Counted from the stretch's first letter, positions 17,069-26,745 are shown. The stretch is DNA of 64,000 nucleotides from an uncultured Bacteroidota bacterium (GCA_902613595.1 CACMHY010000001.1:372001-436000); one strand, 5' to 3'. The notes: generated by a model from the letters alone, not told the origin. Numbers and translations: made by a program.

Positions 17069-18402
17069 CTTCTAAAAGCTAAAGCTTTTCCAGCTATTTT
17101 GGTCGATATTTTTCCTTTATTGTAAGCTAAGTGACCATTTACGAAAGTTTTTTCTACTATTCCCTTAAAAGTTTCATTTTCGAAAGGAGACCAACCGCAT
17201 TTATATAAAATATTAGTCTTTTTTACACTATAATTTTTTTCTAAATCAATTATTACAAGATCAGCAAAAAAACCCTCACGTATAAAACCTCTATCTTTAA
17301 TATCGAAAAGAATAGAAGGATTATGACATGCTTTTTCGATAATTTTTTCTAAAGATATGCGATTTTTATGGAAAGAAGTTAGTAGTGCTGAAAGCGAATG
17401 TTGTACAAGTGGTCCTCCAGAAGGTGATTTTAGATATGGTGCTAGCTTTTCATCTAGTGTGTGTGGAGCGTGGTCTGTTGCTAAAACATCAATATAATCC
17501 TTATTTAATCCATCCCATAGCGCTTCTTGATCCTTTATTGATTTTATAGCTGGATTCCATTTAATTTTAGATCCTTTTTCTAAATAATCTTCGTCGCTAA
17601 ACCATAAATGATGGGTACATACCTCGGAAGTTATTTTCTTTTGTTCTAATGGGATATCGTTTTGAAAAAGAGAAATTTCTTTTGCTGTTGATAAATGAAA
17701 TACATGTAAACGAGCTCCAGTTTCTTTTGCTAGCTGGACAGCTTTTGATGAGGAAAAAAAACATGCCTCCTCACTTCGAATTATTGGATGATAACTTACA
17801 GGTATATTTTGATCATATTTTTTTTTGGCCTCTTCAAGATTTTTATTAATTATATTTTCATCCTCACAATGAACAGCAATTACCAAGTTTGTGGAACTAA
17901 AAATCTCTTTTAATACTTTCTCATTATCGATTAACATATTACCAGTAGAAGAACCTAAGAAAAGTTTTAGTGCAGGAACTTTTTGTTCATCTAAGGATTT
18001 AATTTCTTTCAAGTTATGATTTGTGCCTCCAAACATGAATCCATAGTTAGCATAAGATGTTTTGGAAGCAATAATATTTTTTAATTCCCATTCTTTAATG
18101 GTCGTAGTATTTGGAATTGTATTAGGCATCTCTAGGAAAGATGTAATACCACCAGCAATTGCAGCTTTAGATTCTGACTCTATTGTTGCTTTATGTGTTA
18201 GACCTGGCTCCCTGAAATGAACTTGATCATCTATAAGACCTGGGATTATATATTTTCCTCCAGCGTCAAAGACTTCAGCATTTCTAGGAGTTTGGATAGA
18301 ATTACTGATTTTTTCTATCCTATCATCAATGATCAAAATATCTTTTTGTTCAATATGTCCTTCATTGATTAATTTCCCATTTATAATTTTTATAATTCCC
18401 AC
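17065..18402 (-). CDS. pyrC: Dihydroorotase
   Basis: This 445-residue amidohydrolase has family features: IIPGLIDDQVHFREPGLTHK, LKLFLGSSTGNM, LHVFHLSTAKE, CTHHLWF and LATDHAPHTLDEK. It should close carbamoyl-aspartate to dihydroorotate in pyrimidine synthesis. The usual first metal motif HxH reads QxH (DDQVHF); I recall this from Bacteroidetes relatives, but it is not textbook. It is 1 bp from the upstream glycosyltransferase and overlaps the DUF4296 gene by 4 nt. A hydantoinase-like activity is less likely given REPG. Confidence 0.9.
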   Translation of the reverse strand: MGIIKIINGKLINEGHIEQKDILIIDDRIEKISNSIQTPRNAEVFDAGGKYIIPGLIDDQVHFREPGLTHKATIESESKAAIAGGITSFLEMPNTIPNTTTIKEWELKNIIASKTSYANYGFMFGGTNHNLKEIKSLDEQKVPALKLFLGSSTGNMLIDNEKVLKEIFSSTNLVIAVHCEDENIINKNLEEAKKKYDQNIPVSYHPIIRSEEACFFSSSKAVQLAKETGARLHVFHLSTAKEISLFQNDIPLEQKKITSEVCTHHLWFSDEDYLEKGSKIKWNPAIKSIKDQEALWDGLNKDYIDVLATDHAPHTLDEKLAPYLKSPSGGPLVQHSLSALLTSFHKNRISLEKIIEKACHNPSILFDIKDRGFIREGFFADLVIIDLEKNYSVKKTNILYKCGWSPFENETFKGIVEKTFVNGHLAYNKGKISTKIAGKALAFRR

Positions 18403-18403
18403 A

Positions 18404-19123
18404 TTATTTAGTTTTCTTTTTACATACTCTTAGAAATAAAACTCCAAAAAAAGCTTCTAAAATAATACTGCTATCCATTTTTGAATTACCATGAGCCCTG
18501 TTTAAAAATATTATAGATTCTTCTTTTAAATTAAATTCATTTATCCATGCCCTGTATTTCATTTCTATTTGGAATGCATAACCAACAAACCTAATTTTAT
18601 TTACATTTATAACCTCAAGTACCTTCCTTTTATAGCCAACAAAACCTGATGTTGGATCCTTGATTGGCATGGATGTTATAAATCTAACATAAATCGAGGC
18701 GATGTATGATAACAGAATCCTAGATAACGGCCAGTTAATTACATTTACTCCATTTTTGTATCGAGAGCCAATAATTAAATCAGCATCGACCTCAAGACGC
18801 TCTTTCATTTTTATTAACTCGCTAGGATTATGTGATAAATCCGCATCCATTTGAAAAATATAATCATATTCCCGATCTAATGCCCAATTGAATCCGTGAA
18901 CATACGCAACACCTAAACCTTCTTTCTTGTCTCTTTCTTCTAAAAATAATTTTTTCTTATACTTAATAATCAGATTCTTAACAACATTAGACGTTCCGTC
19001 TGGTGAATTGTCGTCGACAACAAGAATATCAAGATTTAAATTCAAATCAAAAATGGCTTTGATAATTGATGGAATATTCTCAATCTCATTATAAGTAGGA
19101 ATAATTATTAGTGTTTTTTTCAT
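18404..19123 (-). CDS. GT2 polyprenol-phosphate mannosyltransferase-like
   Basis: This 239-residue protein resembles dolichyl/polyprenol-phosphate mannose synthase: IIPTYNEIENIPSII at the N-terminus, VVDDNSPDGTSNVV, the DxD-type QMDADLSHNP and DPTSGFVGYKRKVLE. It transfers a sugar from a nucleotide donor to a polyprenyl phosphate at the inner membrane face. No C-terminal membrane domain is attached. It is the first gene of a tight minus-strand set with dihydroorotase and DUF4296, and has a TAATTTTG element 11 nt upstream. Confidence 0.9.
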   Translation of the reverse strand: MKKTLIIIPTYNEIENIPSIIKAIFDLNLNLDILVVDDNSPDGTSNVVKNLIIKYKKKLFLEERDKKEGLGVAYVHGFNWALDREYDYIFQMDADLSHNPSELIKMKERLEVDADLIIGSRYKNGVNVINWPLSRILLSYIASIYVRFITSMPIKDPTSGFVGYKRKVLEVINVNKIRFVGYAFQIEMKYRAWINEFNLKEESIIFLNRAHGNSKMDSSIILEAFFGVLFLRVCKKKTK

Positions 19124-19133
19124 ATTTACTTTA

Positions 19134-19141
19134 CAAAATTA
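19134..19141 (-). promoter_or_regulatory. Putative -7 element for glycosyltransferase-pyrC operon
   Basis: The minus strand reads TAATTTTG, matching TAnnTTTG, in the divergent gap just upstream of the glycosyltransferase ATG. The leader would be only a few nucleotides, and no -33 TTG was found at the right distance. Confidence 0.3.
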
Positions 19142-19208
19142 GCAAATGTTAAGTTTAGACATGGTTATGATAAATAGAATTGTCTTTTAAAAGAATTAAA
19201 TTTGATGG

Positions 19209-19874
19209 ATGGGTGAATTAGTCTATAAATTAAATTTAAATCAAGATTGGATAAATTTTGCTTCAATCAGCAATATATTTCTCGCTTTTTTATTGATTAA
19301 GATAAATCGAACTAGAACATTTCGGTTATTGAATTTCCTAAAAACTGATATTTATTTAAGTAAACACAACTCGGAAAGGGAAACTCAGTACCTTAATCCT
19401 TATAATATCGTTGGAACGCTAATTATTTCAAATACGGTTTGCCTATCATTGGTTTTCTTTTCACAAAAAATTAAAAATCAAAAAATTTACTTTTTTGAAT
19501 TTTGTTCTCTGCTTTTGCTGATGATCATTTTTTTAATAACTCGATATTTTGTTGCCACATTACTATCAAGAAGAAGTAATATCTGGAAAAAAATTAAACC
19601 TTTATTTTTTAAAATTTTTACTCTTAATTTACAATATGCTTGCGTTTCTTTTTTAATAGTTTTTGTAGGTTTTAACTATAATATACCTTCGTTGTTATTT
19701 TTTATTATAATAAACATTATTTCATTTTTTTGGTTTTTATCTCAATCTAGAGTTTTTTTTTCAATATTTAAATTTGAAGCAAAAGAAGTTATCTATTTTA
19801 TTCTTTATCTTTGCACTTTTAAAATAATTCCTTGGTATTGTTTATATACAATTGTTTTGGAACCAAGATTTTAA
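19209..19874 (+). CDS. DUF4271-like membrane protein
   Basis: This 221-residue membrane protein has about six or seven hydrophobic segments (e.g. WINFASISNIFLAFLLIK, IVGTLIISNTVCLSLVFF, VIYFILYLCTFKIIP). It lies 8 bp upstream of hemD, the usual place of DUF4271 proteins in Flavobacteriia, and its C-terminus fits that family. The function is unknown. A TAAATTTG element ends 5 nt before the ATG. Confidence 0.7.
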   Translation: MGELVYKLNLNQDWINFASISNIFLAFLLIKINRTRTFRLLNFLKTDIYLSKHNSERETQYLNPYNIVGTLIISNTVCLSLVFFSQKIKNQKIYFFEFCSLLLLMIIFLITRYFVATLLSRRSNIWKKIKPLFFKIFTLNLQYACVSFLIVFVGFNYNIPSLLFFIIINIISFFWFLSQSRVFFSIFKFEAKEVIYFILYLCTFKIIPWYCLYTIVLEPRF

Positions 19875-19882
19875 ATTAAAGG

Positions 19883-20635
19883 ATGATTATGAAAGTGAAA
19901 AAAATTTTAGTTTCCCAACCAGAACCGTCTTCTGAAAAATCCCCATATAAAAGACTAAAAGAAAAACTGAAATTAACAATTGATTTCAGACCCTTTATTC
20001 ATGTTGAGGGAGCTACCGCAAAGGAGGTTCGCCAGCAGAGAATTGATTTTAAAAATTTTGATAATGTTATTTTAACGAGCAGAAATGCCGTTGATAATTA
20101 TTTTCGTCTTTGCAAAGAAATGCGTTATTCTGTAGCTGATTCAACTAAATATTTTTGTCTATCTGAAGCTGTCGCTTACTATTTACAGAAATATGTAGTC
20201 TACAGAAAAAGGAAAGTATATGTAGGAGAGGGTAAAATTACAGATTTAGAAAATGTCTTTAAAAAATTTGAAAATGAAAAGTATTTGTTTCCAACATCGG
20301 ATTTACTCAAAAGCGAAGTTCCAGATTTTCTAGACGAATTAGAGTTGAATTGGAAAAGAGCAATTTTATATAGAACTGTATTGAGTGACTTATCTGATTT
20401 GAGAGATGTCTATTATGATATACTTGCGTTTTTCAGTCCTTCTGGTATTGAATCTCTTTTTAAAAATTTTCCAAACTTTCGACAAAATAACACCCGCATT
20501 GCAGCTTATGGTAATACAACAATAAAGGCTGCTGAAGATGCTGGACTTGAAGTTCAAATAAAAGCACCTTCAGCTGAATCTCCCTCGATGACAATGGCTA
20601 TTGAAAAGTATGTAATCAAAGTTAACAAAGGTTAA
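19883..20635 (+). CDS. hemD: Uroporphyrinogen-III synthase
   Basis: This 250-residue protein has the loosely conserved HemD fold. Recognisable parts are VILTSRNAVDNYFRL (~50-64), the second-half segment ILAFFSPSGIESLFKNFP, then RIAAYGNTTIKAAEDAGL and the closing KAPSAESPSMTMAI. It cyclises hydroxymethylbilane to uroporphyrinogen III for haem synthesis. HemD sequences diverge widely, but the SPSGIESL and APSAESPSM patterns plus the DUF4271 neighbour are convincing. A GC-containing hairpin straddles its stop codon. Confidence 0.9.
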   Translation: MIMKVKKILVSQPEPSSEKSPYKRLKEKLKLTIDFRPFIHVEGATAKEVRQQRIDFKNFDNVILTSRNAVDNYFRLCKEMRYSVADSTKYFCLSEAVAYYLQKYVVYRKRKVYVGEGKITDLENVFKKFENEKYLFPTSDLLKSEVPDFLDELELNWKRAILYRTVLSDLSDLRDVYYDILAFFSPSGIESLFKNFPNFRQNNTRIAAYGNTTIKAAEDAGLEVQIKAPSAESPSMTMAIEKYVIKVNKG

Positions 20636-20647
20636 ACCCCAACCTTT
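20627..20647 (+). terminator. Hairpin at hemD stop, possible terminator
   Basis: AAAGGTT and AACCTTT form a perfect 7-bp stem around a 7-nt loop, overlapping the hemD TAA. The sequence after it (AGAAAAATAATTTATC) has no solid T-run, so it is a weak intrinsic terminator candidate at the end of the DUF4271-hemD unit. Confidence 0.35.
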
Positions 20648-20752
20648 AGAAAAATAATTTATCTAAAACTTAACATATTAGTTTAAAAAACAATTTATTC
20701 CGGTTTTTATTGTTTAAATTTTTAAAATAATTTAAATAAATAACAACTCGGA

Positions 20753-21223
20753 ATGAAACTAGTTGAAAAAAAAGCTTTACTTGATGGAATAGATAAAATT
20801 ATTATAAGGTACCTATTAGAAGAGGCTCGTACTCCAATTCAAATTTTAGCTAAAGCGTGTGGCATTTCAGGAGCAGCAATACATCAAAGATTAAAAAAAC
20901 TTGAAAATACAGGGGTAATATCTGGGTCTCAAATAATTTTAAATCCCAAGGTTTTAGGTTTTAATACAATTGCATTCATTGGTATATATCTTGATAAAGC
21001 AATACGTAATCCAGAAGCAGTACAACAACTTAAAAATATACCTGAAGTTGTTGAGTGTCACTATACAACTGGAAACTGGAGCATATTTGTAAAACTATTG
21101 TGTAGAGACAACGAACACTTGATGCAACTATTAAATAAAAACATACAATCTATTGAGGGAGTTTCTAGGACGGAAACTTTTATCTCTTTACAAGAACAGA
21201 TTAGTCGCCAGGTAATTTTTTGA
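20753..21223 (+). CDS. Lrp/AsnC family transcriptional regulator
   Basis: This 156-residue protein has an N-terminal winged helix (IDKIIIRYLLEEARTPIQILAKACGISGAAIHQRLKKLENTGVI, about 14-58) and a C-terminal RAM ligand-binding domain (FNTIAFIGIYLDK ... VECHYTTGNWSIFVKLLCRDNEHL). Lrp/AsnC proteins are octameric regulators responding to amino acids. Targets are unknown. A 117 bp AT-rich leader precedes it without a clear promoter match. Confidence 0.92.
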   Translation: MKLVEKKALLDGIDKIIIRYLLEEARTPIQILAKACGISGAAIHQRLKKLENTGVISGSQIILNPKVLGFNTIAFIGIYLDKAIRNPEAVQQLKNIPEVVECHYTTGNWSIFVKLLCRDNEHLMQLLNKNIQSIEGVSRTETFISLQEQISRQVIF

Positions 21224-21262
21224 ATTAATCTAAAAAGCTATAAAAAATGGATTTGTGAGTTA

Positions 21263-23950
21263 TTAGTGAACTATATTAATAATTTTATTTTGAATAATTA
21301 CCCATCTTTTAGGCGAAGAACCTTTTAGATAATGTTCTGTTCTAGTATCGCCAAGTACAGCCTCTTTAATTTCAGAATCATCTAAATTTAAGGAAAGGCT
21401 TATATTAAATCTTAATTTACCGTTAAATGATACTGGATAGTTTTTTATTTCTTCAATTAAATAAGATTCATTTACTTCAGGAAAAGGCTCATATGTAATA
21501 GTATTTTTGTGTCCTAAACTCTCCCAAATTTCCTCAGCTATATGGGGAGCAAATGGATATAATATTTGGGTTAGTGATGATAATACTTTTCTGCTCTTAC
21601 AATTTAAATTAGTTAATTCATTTACACAAATCATTAGAGCACTTACACATGTATTAAAAGAAAATTTTTCAATATCACTAGCTATTTTTTTTATTGTGCT
21701 ATGTAGTATTTTTAATTCATTTTTATTAGGCTCTATATCCGTAACTATCCAATCATCATTTCTATAGAATAGACGCCAATATTTTTTTAAAAAGCTATGG
21801 ACTCCGGATATCCCTGAAGTATTCCAAGGTTTGGCTTGTTCAATAGGGCCAAGGAAGATTTCGTACATTCGCAGGGTATCAGCACCATACTGCTGACATA
21901 TCTCATCAGGATTAACTACATTGAACTTCGATTTCGACATTTTTTCAATATCCCTTGAAACATAAAATGATTCGCCTTTTATAAAATTTACATCGTTAAA
22001 TTCAGGATTATTTTGTTTTAATCTCTCAATATTTAATTTATTTTTTTCATCGACAAAGGATATGTCAACATGAATTTTTTGTGTCTCCTCGTCCTTAATC
22101 ATTTCAAATGAAATGAAATCATTAGTGTTTTTAATTCTATGGGCAAAAGCACTATTACCTAAAATCATTCCTTGATTAACAAGCTTTTTAAATGGTTCAG
22201 TAGTACTGACATAATTTAAGTCAAATAGAACTTTATGCCAAAACCTTGCATACAACAAATGAAGAACGGCATGTTCTGCACCTCCAATGTACAGATCGAC
22301 TGGCATCCAATATTTGATTAGATCTTTATTTGCAAACTCATTATTATTATCGGGATCAATAAATCTTAAAAAATACCAACATGATCCAGCCCATTGTGGC
22401 ATCGTATTCGTCTCTCTCAAATATTTTTTACCATTAATTGAAATGTTAACCCAATCATTATTCCTTGCCAATGGAGACAAACCATCATTTGTTGGTAAAT
22501 AGCTTTCAACTTCAGGTAATTCAAGAGGCAAATGATCAAATTCAAGGGCTTTCTTTTTATTTCCATCGTAAATTATTGGAATTGGCTCACCCCAATATCT
22601 TTGACGTGTAAAGATCCAATCTCTTAATTTATAATTGGTCGTTTTAGTTCCTTTATTTTTACTTTCTAACTTTTCAACTACAATGGATTTGAATTCTATG
22701 TTATCAATTCCGTCATATTCTCCACAATTAATTATAGACCCATTTCCAGTGTAACACTCATCTGAGTTGCCACCATCAATTACTTTAATTATTTTAAGAT
22801 TAAATTTTTTTGCAAACTCATAATCTCTTTCATCATGTGCAGGCACTGCCATTATAGCACCAGTCCCGTACGAAAAAAGAACATAATCAGATATCCATAC
22901 AGGGATTTTTTCATTTGAAATAGGATTTAAGGCAAAAGATCCAGTGAAAACACCAGTTTTATTTTTTTCATTCTCTTGCCTCTCTAAATCACTTTTTTTT
23001 GAAGCCTGCTCAATGTATTCACTTATTGATTTTCTATATTCATCTGTGGTAATTTGATTTATCAAAGGATGTTCAGGTGCTAATACTAAATATGTAGCAC
23101 CAAAAATTGTATCTGGCCTAGTTGTAAATACTTCAATAAAATTATTATCTATTGAAAACTTTATTTCAGCTCCCTCAGACTTTCCAATCCAGTTTTTTTG
23201 AGATAATTTTACAGATTCAGGCCAATCTAATTCAAATAAATCATCAAGTAATCTATCTGCATAATCTGTTATTCTCATGACCCATTGTTTCATTGGTCTC
23301 TTAATGACAGGGAATCCCCCTCTCTCACTTAAACCACCAATAACCTCTTCATTTGCAAGTACAGTTCCCAGCTCCTCACACCAATTAACATCAATAGTGT
23401 CAACATACGCTAGTCTTTTAGAATCTATAAAAGACTCTATTTCTTTTTCATTCAGGTCTTTTGGAATTTTTAATTGTTCTATGGGCTGTGCCTTTTTAAG
23501 GCCGTGATCATAATAGCTGTTGAATAATTTTAAAAAAATCCACTGAGTCCAACGATAATAATTGCTGTCACTTGTTTTAATTTCTCTATCCCAATCGAAT
23601 GATAAACCTAATTTATTTAATTGATCTTTAAATCTAACAACATTTTGTTCTGTAGTTTTTTTCGGGTGTTGTCCTGTTTTGACAGCATATTGCTCAGCAG
23701 GTAATCCAAATGAATCAAAACCCATAGGATGAAGAACATTAAGACCTTTACATCTCTTGAATCTAGATACTATATCAGATGCTATATAACCTAGTGGATG
23801 ACCCACATGAAGCCCAGAACCTGAAGGATATGGGAACATATCTAGCACGTAATATTTAGGTTTTTCTGAATTATTATCAGCTTTAAAAGTTTTATTGTCA
23901 AGCCAATACTTCTGCCATTTTTTTTCAATATTTTTAAAATCGTATTTCAA
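21263..23950 (-). CDS. leuS: Leucine-tRNA ligase
   Basis: This 895-residue class I synthetase starts MKYDFKNIEKKWQKYW. It has the HIGH region DMFPYPSGSGLHVGHPLGY, an editing domain (FTTRPDTIFGATYLVLAPEH; AVPAHDERDYEFA), the KMSKS motif EKMSKSKFNVV and the anticodon-binding helical domain. It charges tRNA-Leu and edits mischarged product. Length is as expected. Several plus-strand ORFs within it are shadows. Confidence 0.97.
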   Translation of the reverse strand: MKYDFKNIEKKWQKYWLDNKTFKADNNSEKPKYYVLDMFPYPSGSGLHVGHPLGYIASDIVSRFKRCKGLNVLHPMGFDSFGLPAEQYAVKTGQHPKKTTEQNVVRFKDQLNKLGLSFDWDREIKTSDSNYYRWTQWIFLKLFNSYYDHGLKKAQPIEQLKIPKDLNEKEIESFIDSKRLAYVDTIDVNWCEELGTVLANEEVIGGLSERGGFPVIKRPMKQWVMRITDYADRLLDDLFELDWPESVKLSQKNWIGKSEGAEIKFSIDNNFIEVFTTRPDTIFGATYLVLAPEHPLINQITTDEYRKSISEYIEQASKKSDLERQENEKNKTGVFTGSFALNPISNEKIPVWISDYVLFSYGTGAIMAVPAHDERDYEFAKKFNLKIIKVIDGGNSDECYTGNGSIINCGEYDGIDNIEFKSIVVEKLESKNKGTKTTNYKLRDWIFTRQRYWGEPIPIIYDGNKKKALEFDHLPLELPEVESYLPTNDGLSPLARNNDWVNISINGKKYLRETNTMPQWAGSCWYFLRFIDPDNNNEFANKDLIKYWMPVDLYIGGAEHAVLHLLYARFWHKVLFDLNYVSTTEPFKKLVNQGMILGNSAFAHRIKNTNDFISFEMIKDEETQKIHVDISFVDEKNKLNIERLKQNNPEFNDVNFIKGESFYVSRDIEKMSKSKFNVVNPDEICQQYGADTLRMYEIFLGPIEQAKPWNTSGISGVHSFLKKYWRLFYRNDDWIVTDIEPNKNELKILHSTIKKIASDIEKFSFNTCVSALMICVNELTNLNCKSRKVLSSLTQILYPFAPHIAEEIWESLGHKNTITYEPFPEVNESYLIEEIKNYPVSFNGKLRFNISLSLNLDDSEIKEAVLGDTRTEHYLKGSSPKRWVIIQNKIINIVH

Positions 23951-24077
23951 GTGAGTCTAATTTGATTTATTAAAAAAGTTAAAATTACATTTATTGCTTG
24001 AATGTCAAAAAGAGTAAAGAAAATTTTATGAGTAATCAATAATTACTTTTCTTTTATATTTTTACTGAAAAATAAAT

Positions 24078-24956
24078 GTGTCAAAAAAAAGTCAAGAAAA
24101 ATTTCAAAATAGAAGAGTACTAAATAGTTATTTTTCTGTTATAATTAGTATAACGTTTGTTCTTTTTCTTTTGGGCATACTTGGGTTATTTGTTTTGAAT
24201 TATAGAAGCATTACTTCACATTTTAAAGAGCAAATTTCCATGAACGTTTATTTAAAAAATAACGCAAAAGAAATAGAGATTACACAATTACAGAAGAAAA
24301 TTTTACTCAATCCTGCAACTAAAAAAGTTAATTATATCTCAAAAGAAGAGGCTGCAAAATCGTATGTTAATGAAATCGGAGAAGATTTCATAAGTTTTTT
24401 AGGTTACAACCCTCTCCTAGATGTTATTGATATTTTTTTCAATGCAAGCTATGTGAATGACTTGACTCTTTCCTCAACTAAAACAGATATTGAAAATTTT
24501 GATTTTGTTGATGAAGTTGTTTATGATAAGCCATTGTTAGAACTTTTAGAAAAAAATATTCAAAAAATCACTTTCTCTTTATTGTTTTTTGCTTCACTGT
24601 TTGTAATTATTGCCCTTCTGTTAATTAATAGTTCTATAAGACTCTCAATTTACTCGAAACGGTTTGTGATAAAAACTATGCAACTAGTGGGAGCAAAAAA
24701 ATCCTTTATCAGGATGCCTTTCATATTAAATAATATGTTGTTAGGACTTATAAGCTCATTAATTTCTCTTAGTGGATTGAGTTATCTAGTATTTGAAATT
24801 GATAAACTATTTCCAGAATTAAAAATTTTAAATCAAACTTATGAATTAGTATCTGTTTACTCAATAGTTTTAATTTTTGGAATTATAATTTCAGGTCTTA
24901 GTACTTTCTTTGCAACTCAGCGTTATTTAAATCTAAAAACAAATGCCAACTATTAG
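24078..24956 (+). CDS. ftsX: Cell division ABC-transporter permease-like FtsX
   Basis: This 292-residue protein has the FtsX plan: a cytoplasmic N-terminus, TM1 (SVIISITFVLFLLGILGLFVL, ~19-39), a large extracytoplasmic loop (INVYLK..., ~50-165) and three C-terminal TM helices with the FtsX motif VIKTMQLVGAKKSFIRMPF. With FtsE it regulates peptidoglycan hydrolases at the septum; ftsE is not in the window. The start is GTG; the overlapping ATG at 24076 is in another frame. It leads the ftsX-DUF3098-uppP-truB run. Confidence 0.92.
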   Translation: MSKKSQEKFQNRRVLNSYFSVIISITFVLFLLGILGLFVLNYRSITSHFKEQISMNVYLKNNAKEIEITQLQKKILLNPATKKVNYISKEEAAKSYVNEIGEDFISFLGYNPLLDVIDIFFNASYVNDLTLSSTKTDIENFDFVDEVVYDKPLLELLEKNIQKITFSLLFFASLFVIIALLLINSSIRLSIYSKRFVIKTMQLVGAKKSFIRMPFILNNMLLGLISSLISLSGLSYLVFEIDKLFPELKILNQTYELVSVYSIVLIFGIIISGLSTFFATQRYLNLKTNANY

Positions 24957-24958
24957 AT

Positions 24959-25210
24959 GTGGAAATGAAAAAAAAATACTCGAAAAAAAAATTTTTGTTT
25001 GGAAAAAGTAATTACATTTTCTTATTCATTTCCTTATTAATTGTTTCTATTGGTTTTATTTTAATGAGTGGTGGAGGAAGCAGTGATCCAAACTTTTTCA
25101 ACGATGAAATTTTTAGCTTCAGAAGAATTAGATTAGCTCCAACTATTATTATAATTGGTTTTGGAGTTGCAATTCTTTCAATTTTTATTAATCTAGATCA
25201 TAAAGAATGA
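24959..25210 (+). CDS. DUF3098 small membrane protein
   Basis: This 83-residue protein (81 if the ATG at 24965 is used instead of GTG) has a basic N-terminus and two TM helices (NYIFLFISLLIVSIGFILMSGG and LAPTIIIIGFGVAILSIFINL) around a short SSDPNFFNDEIFSFRRI loop. That is the DUF3098 pattern, always found next to ftsX and uppP in Bacteroidetes as far as I recall. Function is unknown; context suggests a cell-envelope role. It overlaps uppP by 4 nt. Confidence 0.85.
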   Translation: MEMKKKYSKKKFLFGKSNYIFLFISLLIVSIGFILMSGGGSSDPNFFNDEIFSFRRIRLAPTIIIIGFGVAILSIFINLDHKE

Positions 25211-25998
25211 GTAATCTTGAAGTGATTATTTTAGGATTAATTCAAGGCCTCACTGAGTTTTTACCAATTTCCTCAAGTGGCCATTTAGAAATTGGAAAAG
25301 TATTGTTAGGTAATAATTACCAAGCTTATGACAGCTTGTTATTAACACTTGTATTACACCTTGGAACAGCATTAAGCACAATATTTGTGTTTAAGAAAGA
25401 AATATTTGAAATACTATCTTCATTGTTTAAATTGAAGGTTGATTATAATACTCTTTTTGTATTAAAAATTATAGTTTCTATGATTCCAACAGTTACAATA
25501 GGGATTGCATTTCAGCAAAAAATCAAAATTTTATTTTCTAACAATTTAATCTTGGTTGGAATTATGTTTTTAATTACGGCATTAATACTTTATGTCGCGG
25601 GTGGTGTTAAGAATAATACTAAAATGGTAAGTATTAAAAATGCTTTTATTTTAGGTATAATTCAAGCAATTGCTATTTTACCAGGAATATCACGAAGTGG
25701 TTCAACAATTAGTATGGCCTTGATTCTCGGAATAGATAGAGAGAAAGCCGCTAAATTCTCATTTTTAATGGTACTCCCGATAATATTTGGAAGCACATTA
25801 AAAATATTTTTTGATGTTAAAAAAACCTCTTTAGATATTGATTATTTATCACTATGTTTAGGATTTTTTACAGCTTTCATAAGTGGTGTTTTTGCGTGCA
25901 AATGGATGGTTACTCTGGTTAGGAAAAGCAAATTAATAAACTTCAGTTACTACTGCATATTTGTCGGTATTATTTCTATCTTTTATGGACTTTTTTAA
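25207..25998 (+). CDS. uppP: Undecaprenyl-diphosphatase
   Basis: This 263-residue polytopic membrane enzyme has the two BacA/UppP signature regions: LIQGLTEFLPISSSGHLEIGK (~11-31) and AILPGISRSGSTISMALILG (~155-174). It dephosphorylates undecaprenyl diphosphate to recycle the lipid carrier for peptidoglycan and glycan export. Its start overlaps the DUF3098 stop by 4 nt, and its 3' end overlaps truB. Confidence 0.96.
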   Translation: MSNLEVIILGLIQGLTEFLPISSSGHLEIGKVLLGNNYQAYDSLLLTLVLHLGTALSTIFVFKKEIFEILSSLFKLKVDYNTLFVLKIIVSMIPTVTIGIAFQQKIKILFSNNLILVGIMFLITALILYVAGGVKNNTKMVSIKNAFILGIIQAIAILPGISRSGSTISMALILGIDREKAAKFSFLMVLPIIFGSTLKIFFDVKKTSLDIDYLSLCLGFFTAFISGVFACKWMVTLVRKSKLINFSYYCIFVGIISIFYGLF

Positions 25999-26722
25999 GC
26001 AAAAATTTAATTCTAATAGCATTAAAGAGGGGCAACTTTTTTTAATTAACAAGCCAATTGGCTGGACTTCATTTCAGGTAGTCAATAAAATGCGTTGGTA
26101 TTTAAAAAATCTAACCGGCCTAAAAAAAATAAAAATTGGGCATGCAGGAACTTTAGACCCGCTCGCATGTGGACTATTAATCGTTTGTACAGGTAAAAAG
26201 ACTAAATCCATTCACCTATATCAAAACGAAATGAAAACTTATTTAGGTACTTTTACTCTAGGCGCAACAACACCATCATATGATTTGGAAACTGAAATTG
26301 ATAATATTTTTGAAACTAATCATATTAAAAATGACTTAATAGAGGAAACAGCACGAACATTTGTTGGTGATATAAATCAAATTCCACCTATTTATTCTGC
26401 AATTAAAATCAATGGAAAAAGACTTTATGATTATGCAAGAAACGATGAATCAGCAGAAATTAAATCACGTAAAGTCTATGTATCAAAATTTGAAATAAGA
26501 AACATTAATCTACCAAAGGTCGATTTTTTAATTTCATGTAGCAAAGGGACATATATTAGAAGTATAGCGCATGATTTTGGACAAAAACTTTCTTCCGGGG
26601 CTTACCTTTCATCTTTAAAACGTATCCAGATTGGAGAGAAAACGCTTGATGATGCCTACTCGATGAAAAGTGTGACAAAAAAGTATTCTGAAAAAAATAT
26701 AAAAAGTGTAAAAGTTGATTAA
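25985..26722 (+). CDS. truB: tRNA pseudouridine-55 synthase
   Basis: The track uses a TTG at 25961; the ATG at 25985 is preferred because the protein then begins MDFFKQKFNSNSIKEGQLFLINKPIGWTSF, the usual TruB lead-in (245 residues). The catalytic motif KIGHAGTLDPLACGLLIVCTG carries the conserved Asp, and YSAIKINGKRLYDYAR and KGTYIRSIAHDFG are also present. It makes pseudouridine 55 in the T-loop of tRNAs. The chosen start still overlaps the uppP stop by 14 nt, suggesting coupling. Confidence 0.94.
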   Translation: MDFFKQKFNSNSIKEGQLFLINKPIGWTSFQVVNKMRWYLKNLTGLKKIKIGHAGTLDPLACGLLIVCTGKKTKSIHLYQNEMKTYLGTFTLGATTPSYDLETEIDNIFETNHIKNDLIEETARTFVGDINQIPPIYSAIKINGKRLYDYARNDESAEIKSRKVYVSKFEIRNINLPKVDFLISCSKGTYIRSIAHDFGQKLSSGAYLSSLKRIQIGEKTLDDAYSMKSVTKKYSEKNIKSVKVD

Positions 26723-26745
26723 TTGAAACTTATTATATTGTGTAT

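Noticed and set aside
24031-24047. Hairpin AGTAAT-CAATA-ATTACT followed by a T-rich tract
   Set aside because: It lies between divergent leuS and ftsX, where no terminator is expected, and is all AT-rich apart from few pairs; chance is likely.
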